Shown here one piece after another: positions 25,459-33,216 of a stretch of 64,000 nt of DNA (positions are counted from its first letter, which is position 1; every line of letters begins with the position of its first letter). The stretch is from contig NZ_RXFQ01000020.1 in the NCBI RefSeq assembly GCF_003951285.1, forward strand, positions 1 through 64,000. The letters run 5' to 3'. The notes under the pieces are model-generated. The model worked only from the letters and a program-made list of their open reading frames with translations. It had not been told where the DNA came from and ran no database searches. This DNA comes from Variovorax beijingensis. Lineage in GTDB: Bacteria > Pseudomonadota > Gammaproteobacteria > Burkholderiales > Burkholderiaceae_C. Both the position numbers and the translations under genes were made by a program.

Positions 25459-25925
25459 CCCTCAAAGACCAGCTACAGATCGTGCCCGCGGATGCGCAGG
25501 CCGCCTTCGTTCCGCCGCCCGAGGCGCCCAGGGCCAAGGCCGAAGACACCGGCCCGACGCTCGAGGAAGCCCTCGCGCGCAACGAGGCGCTCGCCGAGAA
25601 GATCGACGCCCTCGACGCGGTGCTCGCCAAGCCGCTCGCCGAGATCCTTGCCGAGCGCGAGAAGGCCGACGAGGCCGCGCTGGCCTGGGACCGCTTCGGC
25701 GCGATGTGGATGCTCTCGCAGCGTGCCATGCGCCGCGTGGCGCTCGACCTTGCGGCGCAGCTCGGCGTGAGCGAGGAAGAAGTCGTGGCGCGTGCGATGA
25801 CCCATGCCAACGCGGTGCTCAACGGCGCCGACGAGGTCGACCTCGGCGGCACCATTGCGCCGGCGCAGCTGCAGCACATCGCGCGGCATCGGGCCTTCCT
25901 GCGCAACCAGTTCCGCACCGGCTGA
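25455..25925 (+). CDS. Conserved-looking hypothetical protein, translationally coupled to the Crp/Fnr gene
   Basis: I do not recognise this 156-residue protein. Its ATG (25455) overlaps the Crp/Fnr stop codon by four bases (ATGA). Residues about 35-75 are strongly helical and acidic, probably coiled coil (EEALARNEALAEKIDALDAV), followed by a helical segment AWDRFGAMWMLSQRAMRRVALDLAAQLGV and an Arg-rich end. No signal peptide or membrane helix is seen. The coupling suggests a partner of the regulator, which is inference only. Confidence 0.65.
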   Translation: MTLKDQLQIVPADAQAAFVPPPEAPRAKAEDTGPTLEEALARNEALAEKIDALDAVLAKPLAEILAEREKADEAALAWDRFGAMWMLSQRAMRRVALDLAAQLGVSEEEVVARAMTHANAVLNGADEVDLGGTIAPAQLQHIARHRAFLRNQFRTG

Positions 25926-25983
25926 GCCCGGGGCCTCCCGATACCGCTTAACCTCGCGCCTTCGTTCCAGAAAGACTTTCCCG

Positions 25984-26751
25984 ATGACCGCTTCTTCCCA
26001 TCTCACCCTGATCACCGGCGCCTCGCGCGGCCTGGGCCGCGCCATGGCCGAACAGCTGCTGCAAGCCGGCCACATGGTGCTCGGCATCTCGCGCAGGCAG
26101 GAGCCGCAACTCGCGGAGCTGGCGCAACAGGCCGGCGCCGAACTCATCCAGTGGGAGCAGGACCTGTCCGATCCAGTCGCCGCATCGGCGCGACTCTCGG
26201 CCTGGCTCAAGACGCTCGACGGCCAGCGCTTCGACAGCGTGACCCTGATCAACAACGCCGGCACCGTCGGCAACCCAGCACCGCTCGCGAGCGCGGTCGG
26301 CGCCGAACTGTCGCAGGCGCTGCGCATCGGCCTGGAGGCGCCGATGCTGCTGACGGCCGCCTTCCTGGGCGCCACCCGCGAATGGCGCGGCGCGCGCAAG
26401 GTGCTGAACATCTCCTCGGGCCTGGGGCGCAATGCCATGGGCAGCCAGGCGCCGTACTGCGCGGCCAAGGCCGGCATGGACCACTTCTCGCGCGCCGTGG
26501 CGCTCGAGGAAGCCGCTGCACCGAACGGCGCGCGCATCGTCTCGCTCGCGCCCGGCATCATCGACACCGACATGCAGGTGCAGCTGCGCGGCGCATCGGC
26601 CGAGAAGTTTCCGGACCGCACGCGCTTCGTGAGCATGAAGGAGGAAGGCCGGCTCGACAGCCCGGCCACCGCCGCGGCCAAGGTGCTCAAGTACCTGGCG
26701 CGCGAGGACTTCGGCCGCAACCCCGTGGCCGACGTGCGCGACCCGGCCTGA
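25984..26751 (+). CDS. SDR-family NAD(P)-dependent oxidoreductase
   Basis: A 255-residue classical short-chain dehydrogenase starting at ATG 25984. It has the TGASRGLG cofactor loop at residues about 11-18, NNAG, the catalytic serine in LNISSGLGRNA, and YCAAK as the Tyr-x-x-x-Lys pair. The arginine after the loop (ISRRQ) suggests NADPH. It resembles sepiapterin/benzil reductase-like members of the family more than fatty acid FabG. The substrate is unknown. It lies 58 bases after the unknown gene and 22 bases before the small gene at 26774. Confidence 0.88.
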   Translation: MTASSHLTLITGASRGLGRAMAEQLLQAGHMVLGISRRQEPQLAELAQQAGAELIQWEQDLSDPVAASARLSAWLKTLDGQRFDSVTLINNAGTVGNPAPLASAVGAELSQALRIGLEAPMLLTAAFLGATREWRGARKVLNISSGLGRNAMGSQAPYCAAKAGMDHFSRAVALEEAAAPNGARIVSLAPGIIDTDMQVQLRGASAEKFPDRTRFVSMKEEGRLDSPATAAAKVLKYLAREDFGRNPVADVRDPA

Positions 26752-26773
26752 GCGCCGGCAAAGCGAGCACACC

Positions 26774-27031
26774 ATGGCCACCGCAAAGTCGATCGACACC
26801 GGCGACTACAAGCTCTTTCCGTCGCCGAGGAACGTGCACCGCGTCATCTTCGAGCACCAGGTCTTCGTGCCGTACCCGTACGCGCTGATCGTGATGGACG
26901 AGTTCTACTTCAAGGGCCGCTACAGCCTGTTCTCCGCCTGCCGCTTGAGCGACGGCAAGATGGGCCAGCTGGCGACCTTCGAGCTGGCGTCGGACGTCGA
27001 CATCTTCAACAAGAAGTTCACGCCGGACTGA
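26774..27031 (+). CDS. Small hypothetical protein (85 residues)
   Basis: I do not recognise this protein. It is compact, rich in aromatic residues (YKLFPSPRNVHRVIFEHQVFVPYPYALIVMDEFYFKGRYS) and has no cysteine cluster, signal peptide or membrane helix. The codon use matches its neighbours and it begins 22 bases after the SDR gene, so it is probably the last gene of that small unit. Its 3' end is 7 bases from the convergent lipoprotein gene. Confidence 0.6.
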   Translation: MATAKSIDTGDYKLFPSPRNVHRVIFEHQVFVPYPYALIVMDEFYFKGRYSLFSACRLSDGKMGQLATFELASDVDIFNKKFTPD

Positions 27032-27038
27032 TCCGGCG

Positions 27039-28100
27039 CTACTGCATCGCGAACCGGTCGCGCTGCGCCTGCGCGCATCCGCCCATCACGGCCAGCGCGC
27101 GCTCCACCGTCGGTGTGCCCAGAACGAAGGGGTTCGCGGCCGGCGCAGGCTGCTGCCGCAGCGCGGCGAGCTTGGCCTGCGAGCCGTCGATGTTCGAATG
27201 GTTCGACAGCAGCACGTCGATGCGCTGGCTCTGCGCGATCGCGCCCATGCGCTGCGTGGCGCCGATGTAGGCGTCCAGCCGCGGCACGTCCTTGCCGAAA
27301 TTGAAGCCGGTGCCGCCCCAGAGCATCGCGCGGTGCCTGCGACCGCCCGTGCTCACCTCGAACACGGGCGAGATCGTGCCCATGGTGTGGCCCGGCGTGA
27401 GGTACAGCGTGACACTGGTGTCGCCGAGCGTGATGCGGTCGCCGTCCTTCGCCGAGATGTCGCGCTTGGGCGGCGCACCCCAGATCGGCGTCGCGAACTC
27501 GAGCCTGGTCTCGGTCATGGTCCAGTCGGCCTCGCTCATCACCACGCGCGCGCGGTACTTCTGCGCGAGGTAGCCGGCGCCGCCGTAGTGGTCGCCGTGG
27601 CCATGCGTCACGATCACGTACTTGATCTGCGCCGGGTCGAGTCCCAGCCTGCGCATGCCGCCTTCGATGAGCGACGCGGCCTCGGCCTGCGTGTTGAGCG
27701 CATCGATCAGGATGATGCCCTGCGAGGTCCTGATCGCCCAGGCGCTGACCCAGTCGGCACCCACGAAGTACAGGTTGTCGAAGGCCTGGCCCGGCGGCGG
27801 CGCGGGCCGGTTGATGAAGCCGGTGAGGCTCTTGTCGAGCGCGTCCTGCGGCGGCCGGGCGGCGGGGGCGGGCTTGCACAGGGTCAGCAGGGCCTGGAGG
27901 TCGGTGCCCGCCGCGCGCGTGGCGGTGGCCACATGGGCCGCCACGCTGGCCTCCGACGGGGCGGCCGGCAGCCCTGCGGTGGTGCCGGCCGGCGTCTGCG
28001 CGCAGCCCTGCACCAGGGCGGCAACCGCTGCCAGGGCGGCGGCCTTCAACAGAAGGGCGTTCTTCGGATTCTTGCGCTGTGCTGCCATCGGTGTCTCCAT
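27039..28100 (-). CDS. Metallo-beta-lactamase-fold lipoprotein, subclass B3-like
   Basis: A 353-residue exported protein. An N-terminal hydrophobic stretch ends in the lipobox-like LVQGC (cysteine 33), then a low-complexity linker. The hydrolase domain has HGHGDH at residues 166-171, H238 in PGHTMGT and H301 in SNHSNIDG, the full B3-type zinc ligand set (H166, H168, H238 / D170, H171, H301). B3 relatives include true beta-lactamases and hydrolases of lactones, so resistance cannot be assumed. ATG 28088 is an alternative start. A 48-base gap separates it from the Bug receptor gene on the same strand, so co-expression is likely. Confidence 0.85.
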   Translation of the reverse strand: METPMAAQRKNPKNALLLKAAALAAVAALVQGCAQTPAGTTAGLPAAPSEASVAAHVATATRAAGTDLQALLTLCKPAPAARPPQDALDKSLTGFINRPAPPPGQAFDNLYFVGADWVSAWAIRTSQGIILIDALNTQAEAASLIEGGMRRLGLDPAQIKYVIVTHGHGDHYGGAGYLAQKYRARVVMSEADWTMTETRLEFATPIWGAPPKRDISAKDGDRITLGDTSVTLYLTPGHTMGTISPVFEVSTGGRRHRAMLWGGTGFNFGKDVPRLDAYIGATQRMGAIAQSQRIDVLLSNHSNIDGSQAKLAALRQQPAPAANPFVLGTPTVERALAVMGGCAQAQRDRFAMQ

Positions 28101-28148
28101 GCCGTCGCTGCGGCCTGTGGTGGAGACGCCATTCTGCGGCCGCGGCGC

Positions 28149-29126
28149 TTATTCGATGGTCGCGCCCGAGGCTTGCACGATGCCCTTCCACTTCTCGTAG
28201 TCCGTCTTCAGCAGCGTCTCGAACTGTTCGGGCGTCATGCTCTGCGGCTCGGCGCCCTGCGCGACGATGGCGGCCTTCATCTCGGGCGTGGCCAGCAGCT
28301 TGTTGACCTCGGTATTCAGCGTGGCGATCACGTCCTTCGGCGTCTTGGCCGGCACGAAGAGGCCGTACCAGGTCGACACGTCGAAGCCCTTGTAGCCGAG
28401 CTCGGCCACGGTGGGTGTCTCGGGCAGCGAGGTGCTGCGCTTGGCCGAGGTCACGGCCAGCGGGCGCAGCTTGCCCGCCTTGATCTGCGCCAGCGCCGAA
28501 GGCACCGACGACACCATCAGGTCGACGTTGCCCGCGAGCACGTCCATCATGGCCGCGTTGGAACCCTTGTAGGGCACGTGGCGCATCTTGATCTGGGCGG
28601 CGCCGTTGAAGATCTCGCCGGCCAGGTGGATGGTGGTGCCGTTGCCCGGCGAGCCGTAGGTGACGGTGTCGGGCGCGGCGCGCGCGGCTTTCACCACGTC
28701 GTCGAGCGTCTTGAACTTCGAGCTGGCCTGCGTGACGATCACCACCGGCGTGTAGGCCACGTGGGCCACGGCCGTGAGGTCTCTCACCGGGTTGTAGCTC
28801 AGGTTCTTGTAGAGCCAGGGTGCGACAACCATGTTGTCCTTCTGGCCCATCACGATGTCGTAGCCCGTGGGCGCGGCGCGCGCGGCCTCGGCAATGCCGA
28901 TGGTGCCACCGGCGCCGCCGCGGTTGTCGGGCACCACGGTCCAGTGGTTGGCCTCGGTGAGCTTCTGCGCGACCAGGCGCGCCAGGATGTCGGTGCCGCC
29001 GCCGGGCGGGAAGGGCACGACCATGCGAATGGGCTTGGCGGGGTAGGGCTGTGCCTGCGCGGGGACGGTGAAGGCCAGGGGAAGTGCCAGCGCGAGGGCC
29101 AGCGTGCCGAAGTGTCTGCGGATCAT
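28149..29126 (-). CDS. Bug-family tripartite tricarboxylate transporter substrate-binding protein
   Basis: A 325-residue periplasmic receptor starting at ATG 29126. Residues 1-26 are a signal peptide (ending VPAQAQ), then the Bug hallmark IRMVVPFPPGGGTDILARLVAQKL and loops DNRGGAGGTIGIAEAARAAP and VPYKGSNAAMMDVLAGNVD. The ligand is unknown. It is transcribed with the downstream B3-like lipoprotein gene. The promoter must lie in the 257-base gap that also holds the 14-base hairpin at 29181-29211. Confidence 0.9.
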   Translation of the reverse strand: MIRRHFGTLALALALPLAFTVPAQAQPYPAKPIRMVVPFPPGGGTDILARLVAQKLTEANHWTVVPDNRGGAGGTIGIAEAARAAPTGYDIVMGQKDNMVVAPWLYKNLSYNPVRDLTAVAHVAYTPVVIVTQASSKFKTLDDVVKAARAAPDTVTYGSPGNGTTIHLAGEIFNGAAQIKMRHVPYKGSNAAMMDVLAGNVDLMVSSVPSALAQIKAGKLRPLAVTSAKRSTSLPETPTVAELGYKGFDVSTWYGLFVPAKTPKDVIATLNTEVNKLLATPEMKAAIVAQGAEPQSMTPEQFETLLKTDYEKWKGIVQASGATIE

Positions 29127-29180
29127 GGGTTTGCTTGTCTCTTTGTCTGAGCGATTCGGGGTTGCAGCAGCCGTGGATGG

Positions 29181-29211
29181 CGGCACACTGCACCAGGGGT
29201 GCAGTGTGCCG
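29181..29211. promoter_or_regulatory. Perfect 14-base inverted repeat upstream of a Bug receptor gene
   Basis: CGGCACACTGCACC (29181-29194) is followed by AGG and its exact complement GGTGCAGTGTGCCG (29198-29211). No T-run follows on either strand and no gene ends here, so a terminator is unlikely. It lies 55 bases upstream of the receptor start (minus strand) and about 70 bases behind the VOC promoter, so an operator or a 5' leader hairpin of the receptor mRNA are the possibilities. Confidence 0.55.
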
Positions 29212-29281
29212 GAAGCGGGACCGTGCGGATTCTTCATTCGCGATGGGTCCCATATCGGCTGGCGGGGTATTTTCCGATGGA

Positions 29282-29331
29282 TTGACAGCGGCCCGCCAAC
29301 GCCAAATACTCCACCAAATGGTTGAGTATTT
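29282..29331 (+). promoter_or_regulatory. Sigma-70-type promoter with overlapping dyad operator, VOC gene
   Basis: TTGACA (29282-29287), a 17-base spacer and AATACT (29305-29310) form a good promoter 74 bases before the VOC start. The -10 element is inside a nested dyad: AAATACTC (29304-29311) with GAGTATTT (29324-29331), enclosing ACCA/TGGT around two bases. Binding at this site would repress the promoter. No regulator gene is adjacent. Confidence 0.65.
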
Positions 29332-29383
29332 TTGGCTCGCCCGCCGCGCTTCCACTGCGCGATGGGCTTCACAGGAGACTCTC

Positions 29384-29761
29384 ATGCTCGGAAATATCAA
29401 CGCGGTGGCCAATCTCGCGGTGAAGGACCTCGCCGTGGCGCGCCGTTTCTATGAAGACACGCTGGGCCTGGCGCAGGTCGATGCCGAGGGCGACGAGGTG
29501 GTCGTCTATCGCAGCGGCAACTCCCGCATCAACGTATACCGCTCGGCCTTCGCGGGTACCAACCAGGCCACGGCCGTGACCTGGTCGGTCGGTGGCGACA
29601 TCGAGCGCCTCGTGGCCGCGCTCAAGGCCAAGGGCGTGCGCTTCGAGCACTACGACATGCCCGGCGCCAAGCTTGAAGACGACATCCATGTCATGGGCGA
29701 CATGAAGGTCGCGTGGTTCAAGGACCCGGACGGCAACATCCTCAACCTCATCAACGAGTGA
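29384..29761 (+). CDS. VOC-family protein (glyoxalase-like)
   Basis: A 125-residue protein starting at ATG 29384 with AGGAG at 29373-29377. It has the paired beta-alpha-beta modules of the VOC fold: VANLAVKDLAVARRFYEDTLGL at the N-terminus and a C-terminal AWFKDPDGNILNLINE. It is a single-domain metal-dependent lyase or dioxygenase candidate, close to a short bleomycin-resistance/dihydroxybiphenyl subgroup in length. The substrate is unknown. It is convergent with sodB, whose stop lies 28 bases beyond its own. It has its own regulated promoter. Confidence 0.85.
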   Translation: MLGNINAVANLAVKDLAVARRFYEDTLGLAQVDAEGDEVVVYRSGNSRINVYRSAFAGTNQATAVTWSVGGDIERLVAALKAKGVRFEHYDMPGAKLEDDIHVMGDMKVAWFKDPDGNILNLINE

Positions 29762-29789
29762 TGAGGATGCCCCCCGGGCCGAACCCGGC

Positions 29790-30371
29790 TCAGCCGAAGT
29801 TCTTTGCCGCGAAGTCCCAGTTCACCAGCTTGGCCAGGAAGGTCTCGACGAACTTCGGGCGCAGGTTGCGGTAGTCGATGTAGTAGGCGTGCTCCCAGAC
29901 GTCCACCGTCAGCACCGGGGTGTCGCCGGTGGTCAGCGGCGTGCCCGCGGCGCCCATGTTCACGATGTCCAGCGAGCCATCGGCCTTCTTCACCAGCCAG
30001 GTCCAGCCCGAGCCGAAGTTGCCCACGGCCGACTTCACGAACGCTTCCTTGAAGGCGTCGTAGCTGCCCCACTTGGCATCGATGGCCTTGGCCAGCGCAC
30101 CGCTCGGAGCACCGCCGCCCTGGGGCTTCATGCAGCTCCAGAAGAAGGTGTGGTTCCAGATCTGGGCGGCGTTGTTGTAGATGCCGCCGCTGGATTTCTT
30201 GACGATGTCCTCCAGGGGCATCGATTCGAACTCGGTGCCCTTTTGCAGGTTGTTGAGGTTCACCACGTAGGCGTTGTGGTGCTTGCCGTAGTGGTACTCG
30301 AGGGTTTCCTTCGAGTACTCGGGTGCCAGCGCGTCGAGGGCGTAGGGCAGGGGTGGCAGGGTGTGTTCCAT
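29790..30371 (-). CDS. sodB: Iron superoxide dismutase
   Basis: A 193-residue protein of the Fe/Mn superoxide dismutase family, converting superoxide to hydrogen peroxide and oxygen in the cytoplasm. The metal ligands are H27, H74, D157 and H161 (DVWEHAYY), and glutamine 70 in [11 protein letters not shown] marks the iron type. The length matches E. coli SodB (193). It follows the SufR-like regulator gene by 38 bases on the same strand, so the two probably form one unit in which iron-sulfur status could affect sodB expression; this link is inference. Confidence 0.96.
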   Translation of the reverse strand: MEHTLPPLPYALDALAPEYSKETLEYHYGKHHNAYVVNLNNLQKGTEFESMPLEDIVKKSSGGIYNNAAQIWNHTFFWSCMKPQGGGAPSGALAKAIDAKWGSYDAFKEAFVKSAVGNFGSGWTWLVKKADGSLDIVNMGAAGTPLTTGDTPVLTVDVWEHAYYIDYRNLRPKFVETFLAKLVNWDFAAKNFG

Positions 30372-30409
30372 GGTGGGTTTTTCCTTTCGGGTTTAGAAAT
30401 CGAATCGAA

Positions 30410-31078
30410 TCAAGGCGCGCTCTTCGGGCTCACCTGGTAGGCGCAGCGCCGCGCGCCCGCGAGCACGTGCTCGACGCGGCTCACGCTCACGCCAGGGCCC
30501 AGCACTTCGTCGAAGAGCTGCAGCTCGCTGCGGCAAAAGCCCGTGCAGGCGCGCGCCGCGGTGCAGATGGGGCAATGGTTCTCGATGAAGAGGAAGCCCT
30601 CGCCCTCGGGCCGCAGCTCGGCCATGTAGCCCTCGCGGCTGCGGATCTCGGCCAGCCGCTCGAGCTTGTTCCGGAGGCTGCGCGCGCCGCGCATGGCCTC
30701 GCGGTAGCTGGTACGCATCGCCTCCTCGCGCGCGCCGATGAGCCGGTCCATGCCCTTCTCGCCGAACACGCTGATGACGGCGCTGATCATCTGCACCGTC
30801 ATTTCGGCATGCGTGTCGGGAAAGCGTGCGTGGCCGGCGCCGGTGAGGCGCCATATCTGCGTGGGCCTGCCGCGGCCCGCGGGGCGGCTCTCGGCATCGA
30901 CCAGGCCCTCGGCCTGCAGCTTGGCCATCTGCTGGCGCACGGCCTCCACCGTGACGTCGAGCACCTTGGCGATGTCGGGAATGCCGAGCGCGCCGCGGGT
31001 CTTGAGCGTGGACAGGATGCGGTCCGCCGGCTGGTGCGGCATCCAGCCGGGCTTGGCGTCGAGGGGGCGCGTGGTCAT
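30410..31078 (-). CDS. SufR-like iron-sulfur transcriptional regulator
   Basis: A 222-residue protein. Residues 18-80 are a winged helix-turn-helix (ILSTLKTRGALGIPDIAKVLDVTVEAVRQQMAKL). The C-terminal part has ENHCPICTAARACTGFCRSEL (C169, C172, C178, C182), H204 in RVEH, and C212 in ARRCAYQV, the conserved positions of SufR-family proteins, which hold an iron-sulfur cluster. It lies 38 bases upstream of sodB on the same strand. No suf or isc genes are present in the window. Whether it binds a cluster is untested; a simple ArsR-like metal sensor is less likely given the cysteine layout. Confidence 0.8.
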   Translation of the reverse strand: MTTRPLDAKPGWMPHQPADRILSTLKTRGALGIPDIAKVLDVTVEAVRQQMAKLQAEGLVDAESRPAGRGRPTQIWRLTGAGHARFPDTHAEMTVQMISAVISVFGEKGMDRLIGAREEAMRTSYREAMRGARSLRNKLERLAEIRSREGYMAELRPEGEGFLFIENHCPICTAARACTGFCRSELQLFDEVLGPGVSVSRVEHVLAGARRCAYQVSPKSAP

Positions 31079-31159
31079 TCTTTTTTATTCAAAGAAGCTG
31101 CTTTGATTATCAAGCGGCGGCCGAGGTGTTGTCGAGCACTTTGAAAAGGAGGGGACGCC

Positions 31160-31255
31160 TTTACGGTTTCTTTATGCGCCCCGGCCCACTCTGTTCCCTG
31201 TTTTTACGGGCGCCTGCCGAGACTCGAGTCCTTGTTTTCGCTTGAGGAGTGATGA
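31160..31255 (+). promoter_or_regulatory. Probable kdp promoter and KdpE-binding region
   Basis: This AT-richer segment ahead of the kdp genes has repeated TTTACGG-like motifs (31160-31166, 31203-31210) with TTTATGCG at 31171-31178, plus a 10-base palindrome GACTCGAGTC at 31221-31230. KdpE sites elsewhere are T-rich direct repeats, so these are candidates only. The last 12 bases hold the ribosome binding site GAGGAGTGATG of the first small gene. Confidence 0.45.
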
Positions 31256-31381
31256 ATGGACTTCGTCTGGATGGGCGCCCTGCTGGCGCTGTGGGCCGTG
31301 GTGGCGGCCATGGCCGTGGGGCTGGACCGGCTCGGCGTGCCAAAGAACGCGGCGGCATCGGCGCAAGGGGACGCATCGTGA
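31256..31381 (+). CDS. Unlisted 41-residue membrane microprotein at the head of the kdp operon
   Basis: A 41-residue reading frame at ATG 31256 with a strong GAGGAG five to ten bases upstream. The product MDFVWMGALLALWAVVAAMA is a single hydrophobic helix followed by a short basic tail (GLDRLGVPKN). Its stop codon overlaps the GTG start of kdpF (GTGA), so its translation would be coupled to kdpF. I do not recognise the family. Kdp complexes contain small single-helix subunits, so a second KdpF-like or regulatory peptide is a reasonable guess. Confidence 0.65.
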   Translation: MDFVWMGALLALWAVVAAMAVGLDRLGVPKNAAASAQGDAS

Positions 31382-31476
31382 TCGGCCTCGAAGCGCTCTA
31401 TGGCTTCGGCGCGCTGGTGGCCGTGGTCCTGTTCGCGTACCTCGTGTTCGCGCTGATCTGCGCAGAGGAATTCTGA
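31378..31476 (+). CDS. kdpF: Potassium-transporting ATPase subunit KdpF
   Basis: A 32-residue single-helix peptide starting at GTG 31378 ([20 protein letters not shown] then [12 protein letters not shown]). KdpF in other bacteria is about 29 residues with a single helix and a similar YLxxALxxPExF-like ending. It overlaps the preceding microprotein's stop and ends one base before kdpA. It stabilises the KdpABC complex in the membrane. Confidence 0.85.
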   Translation: MIGLEALYGFGALVAVVLFAYLVFALICAEEF

Positions 31477-31477
31477 A

Positions 31478-33205
31478 ATGACTGCCTCCGCCTGGGGCCT
31501 GCTGGCCCTTTTCCTTGCCGCACTGCTGGTGCTGGCCTGGCCTGTCGGCAAGTTCCTTGCCGTGCTGTGCAGCGAGCGCGTGCCGCGCTGGATGCAGCGC
31601 GTCGAGGCACCGCTCTACAAGATCGCCGGCACCAAGCCGGAGCAGTCGATGCACTGGCTGCGCTATGCGCTCGCGCTGCTGGCCTTCAACGCCGTGGGCG
31701 CGGTCTTCGTCTATGCGCTGCAGCGCCTGCAGGGCTGGCTGCCGCTGAACCCCGCGGGCATGGGCGCTGTATCGCCCGACTCGGCCTTCAACACCGCGGT
31801 GAGCTTCGTCTCCAACACCAACTGGCAGGGCTATGGCGGCGAATCGACCATGAGCTATCTCACCCAGATGCTCGGGCTCGCGGTGCAGAACTTCTTCTCG
31901 GCCGCCACGGGCATTGCGGTGGCCTTCGCGCTGATACGCGGCTTTGCGCGGCGCGGGGACGGCAAGGCCAAGGGCCTGGTCGGCAACTTCTGGGCCGACC
32001 TCACGCGCATCACGCTCTGGGTGCTGGTGCCGCTGTCGTTCGTGCTCGCGGTGTTCTTCGTGAGCCAGGGCACGATCCAGAACTTCGATGCCTACAAGAC
32101 CGTGCAGACCGTCGAGGCCACGACGGCGGGCGGGCAGACGCTCGCCATGGGCCCGGTGGCTTCGCAGGAAGCCATCAAGATGCTCGGCACCAACGGCGGC
32201 GGCTTCTTCAACGCCAACTCGGCGCATCCGTACGAGAACCCGACCGCGCTCAGCAACCTGCTGCAGATGATCGCGATCTTCCTGATTCCGGCAGGCCTGT
32301 GCTTCGCGTTCGGGCGCGTGGCGGGCGACCTGCGCCAGGGCTGGGCGGTGCTCGCGGCGATGACGGTGATGTTCGTGGCCGCGGTGATGGTCATCACCCC
32401 CGCCGAGCAGGCCGGCAATCCGCTCCTTGGCGCGCTGGGCGTCGACCAGCTGCATGGCGCGCTGCAAGGCGGCGGCAACATGGAAGGCAAGGAAGTGCGC
32501 TTCGGCATCGATGCCTCGGCGCTGTTTGCCGCCGTCACCACGGCCGCCTCGTGCGGCGCGGTGATTTCGATGCACGATTCCTTCACGCCGCTCGGCGGCA
32601 TGGTGCCCATGGTGCTGATGCAGCTCGGCGAGGTGGTGTTCGGCGGCGTGGGCAGCGGCCTGTACGGCATGCTGATCTTCGCGATGCTCGCGGTGTTCAT
32701 CGCGGGGCTGATGATCGGCCGCACGCCCGAGTACCTTGGCAAGAAGATCGAGGTGCGCGAGATGAAGCTGATCTCCATCGCCATCCTGGTCACGCCCGTG
32801 CTGGTGCTGGCCGGCACGGCGGTGGCGGTGATGGCCGGCGCGGGCAAGGCCGGCATCGCGAACCCCGGTGCGCATGGCTTCTCCGAAATTCTTTACGCGC
32901 TGAGTTCGGCTGCCAACAACAACGGCAGCGCCTTTGCGGGCCTGTCCGCCAACACGCCGTTCTACAACGGCCTGCTCGGGCTTGCGATGTGGCTCGGCCG
33001 CTTCGCGGTGATCGTGCCGGTGCTGGCCATTGCCGGTTCGCTCGCGGCCAAGCAGCGCCTGCCCGTCACCGGCGGCACGCTGCCCACGCACGGGCCGCTG
33101 TTCGTCTCGTTGCTGATCGGCACCGTGCTGCTGGTCGGCTTGCTCAACTACGTGCCGGCGCTGGCCCTGGGGCCGGTGGTCGAACACCTCGTGCTCTGGA
33201 AATGA
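31478..33205 (+). CDS. kdpA: Potassium-transporting ATPase, potassium-binding subunit KdpA
   Basis: A 575-residue channel-like protein with ten or more hydrophobic helices. The four filter-region repeats are visible, for example [57 protein letters not shown] and [22 protein letters not shown], together with [15 protein letters not shown]. It provides the K+ pathway for the high-affinity pump expressed at low potassium. One base separates its start from kdpF, and its stop codon overlaps a spare ATG just before kdpB. Length is slightly above E. coli (557). Confidence 0.97.
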   Translation: MTASAWGLLALFLAALLVLAWPVGKFLAVLCSERVPRWMQRVEAPLYKIAGTKPEQSMHWLRYALALLAFNAVGAVFVYALQRLQGWLPLNPAGMGAVSPDSAFNTAVSFVSNTNWQGYGGESTMSYLTQMLGLAVQNFFSAATGIAVAFALIRGFARRGDGKAKGLVGNFWADLTRITLWVLVPLSFVLAVFFVSQGTIQNFDAYKTVQTVEATTAGGQTLAMGPVASQEAIKMLGTNGGGFFNANSAHPYENPTALSNLLQMIAIFLIPAGLCFAFGRVAGDLRQGWAVLAAMTVMFVAAVMVITPAEQAGNPLLGALGVDQLHGALQGGGNMEGKEVRFGIDASALFAAVTTAASCGAVISMHDSFTPLGGMVPMVLMQLGEVVFGGVGSGLYGMLIFAMLAVFIAGLMIGRTPEYLGKKIEVREMKLISIAILVTPVLVLAGTAVAVMAGAGKAGIANPGAHGFSEILYALSSAANNNGSAFAGLSANTPFYNGLLGLAMWLGRFAVIVPVLAIAGSLAAKQRLPVTGGTLPTHGPLFVSLLIGTVLLVGLLNYVPALALGPVVEHLVLWK

Positions 33206-33216
33206 AGGAGCGCACC

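Noticed and set aside
31249-31476. Single longer frame covering the region in front of kdpF
   Set aside because: Its N-terminal half is low-complexity and lacks a hydrophobic helix, whereas the alternative 41-residue frame plus GTG-started KdpF explains the DNA better.
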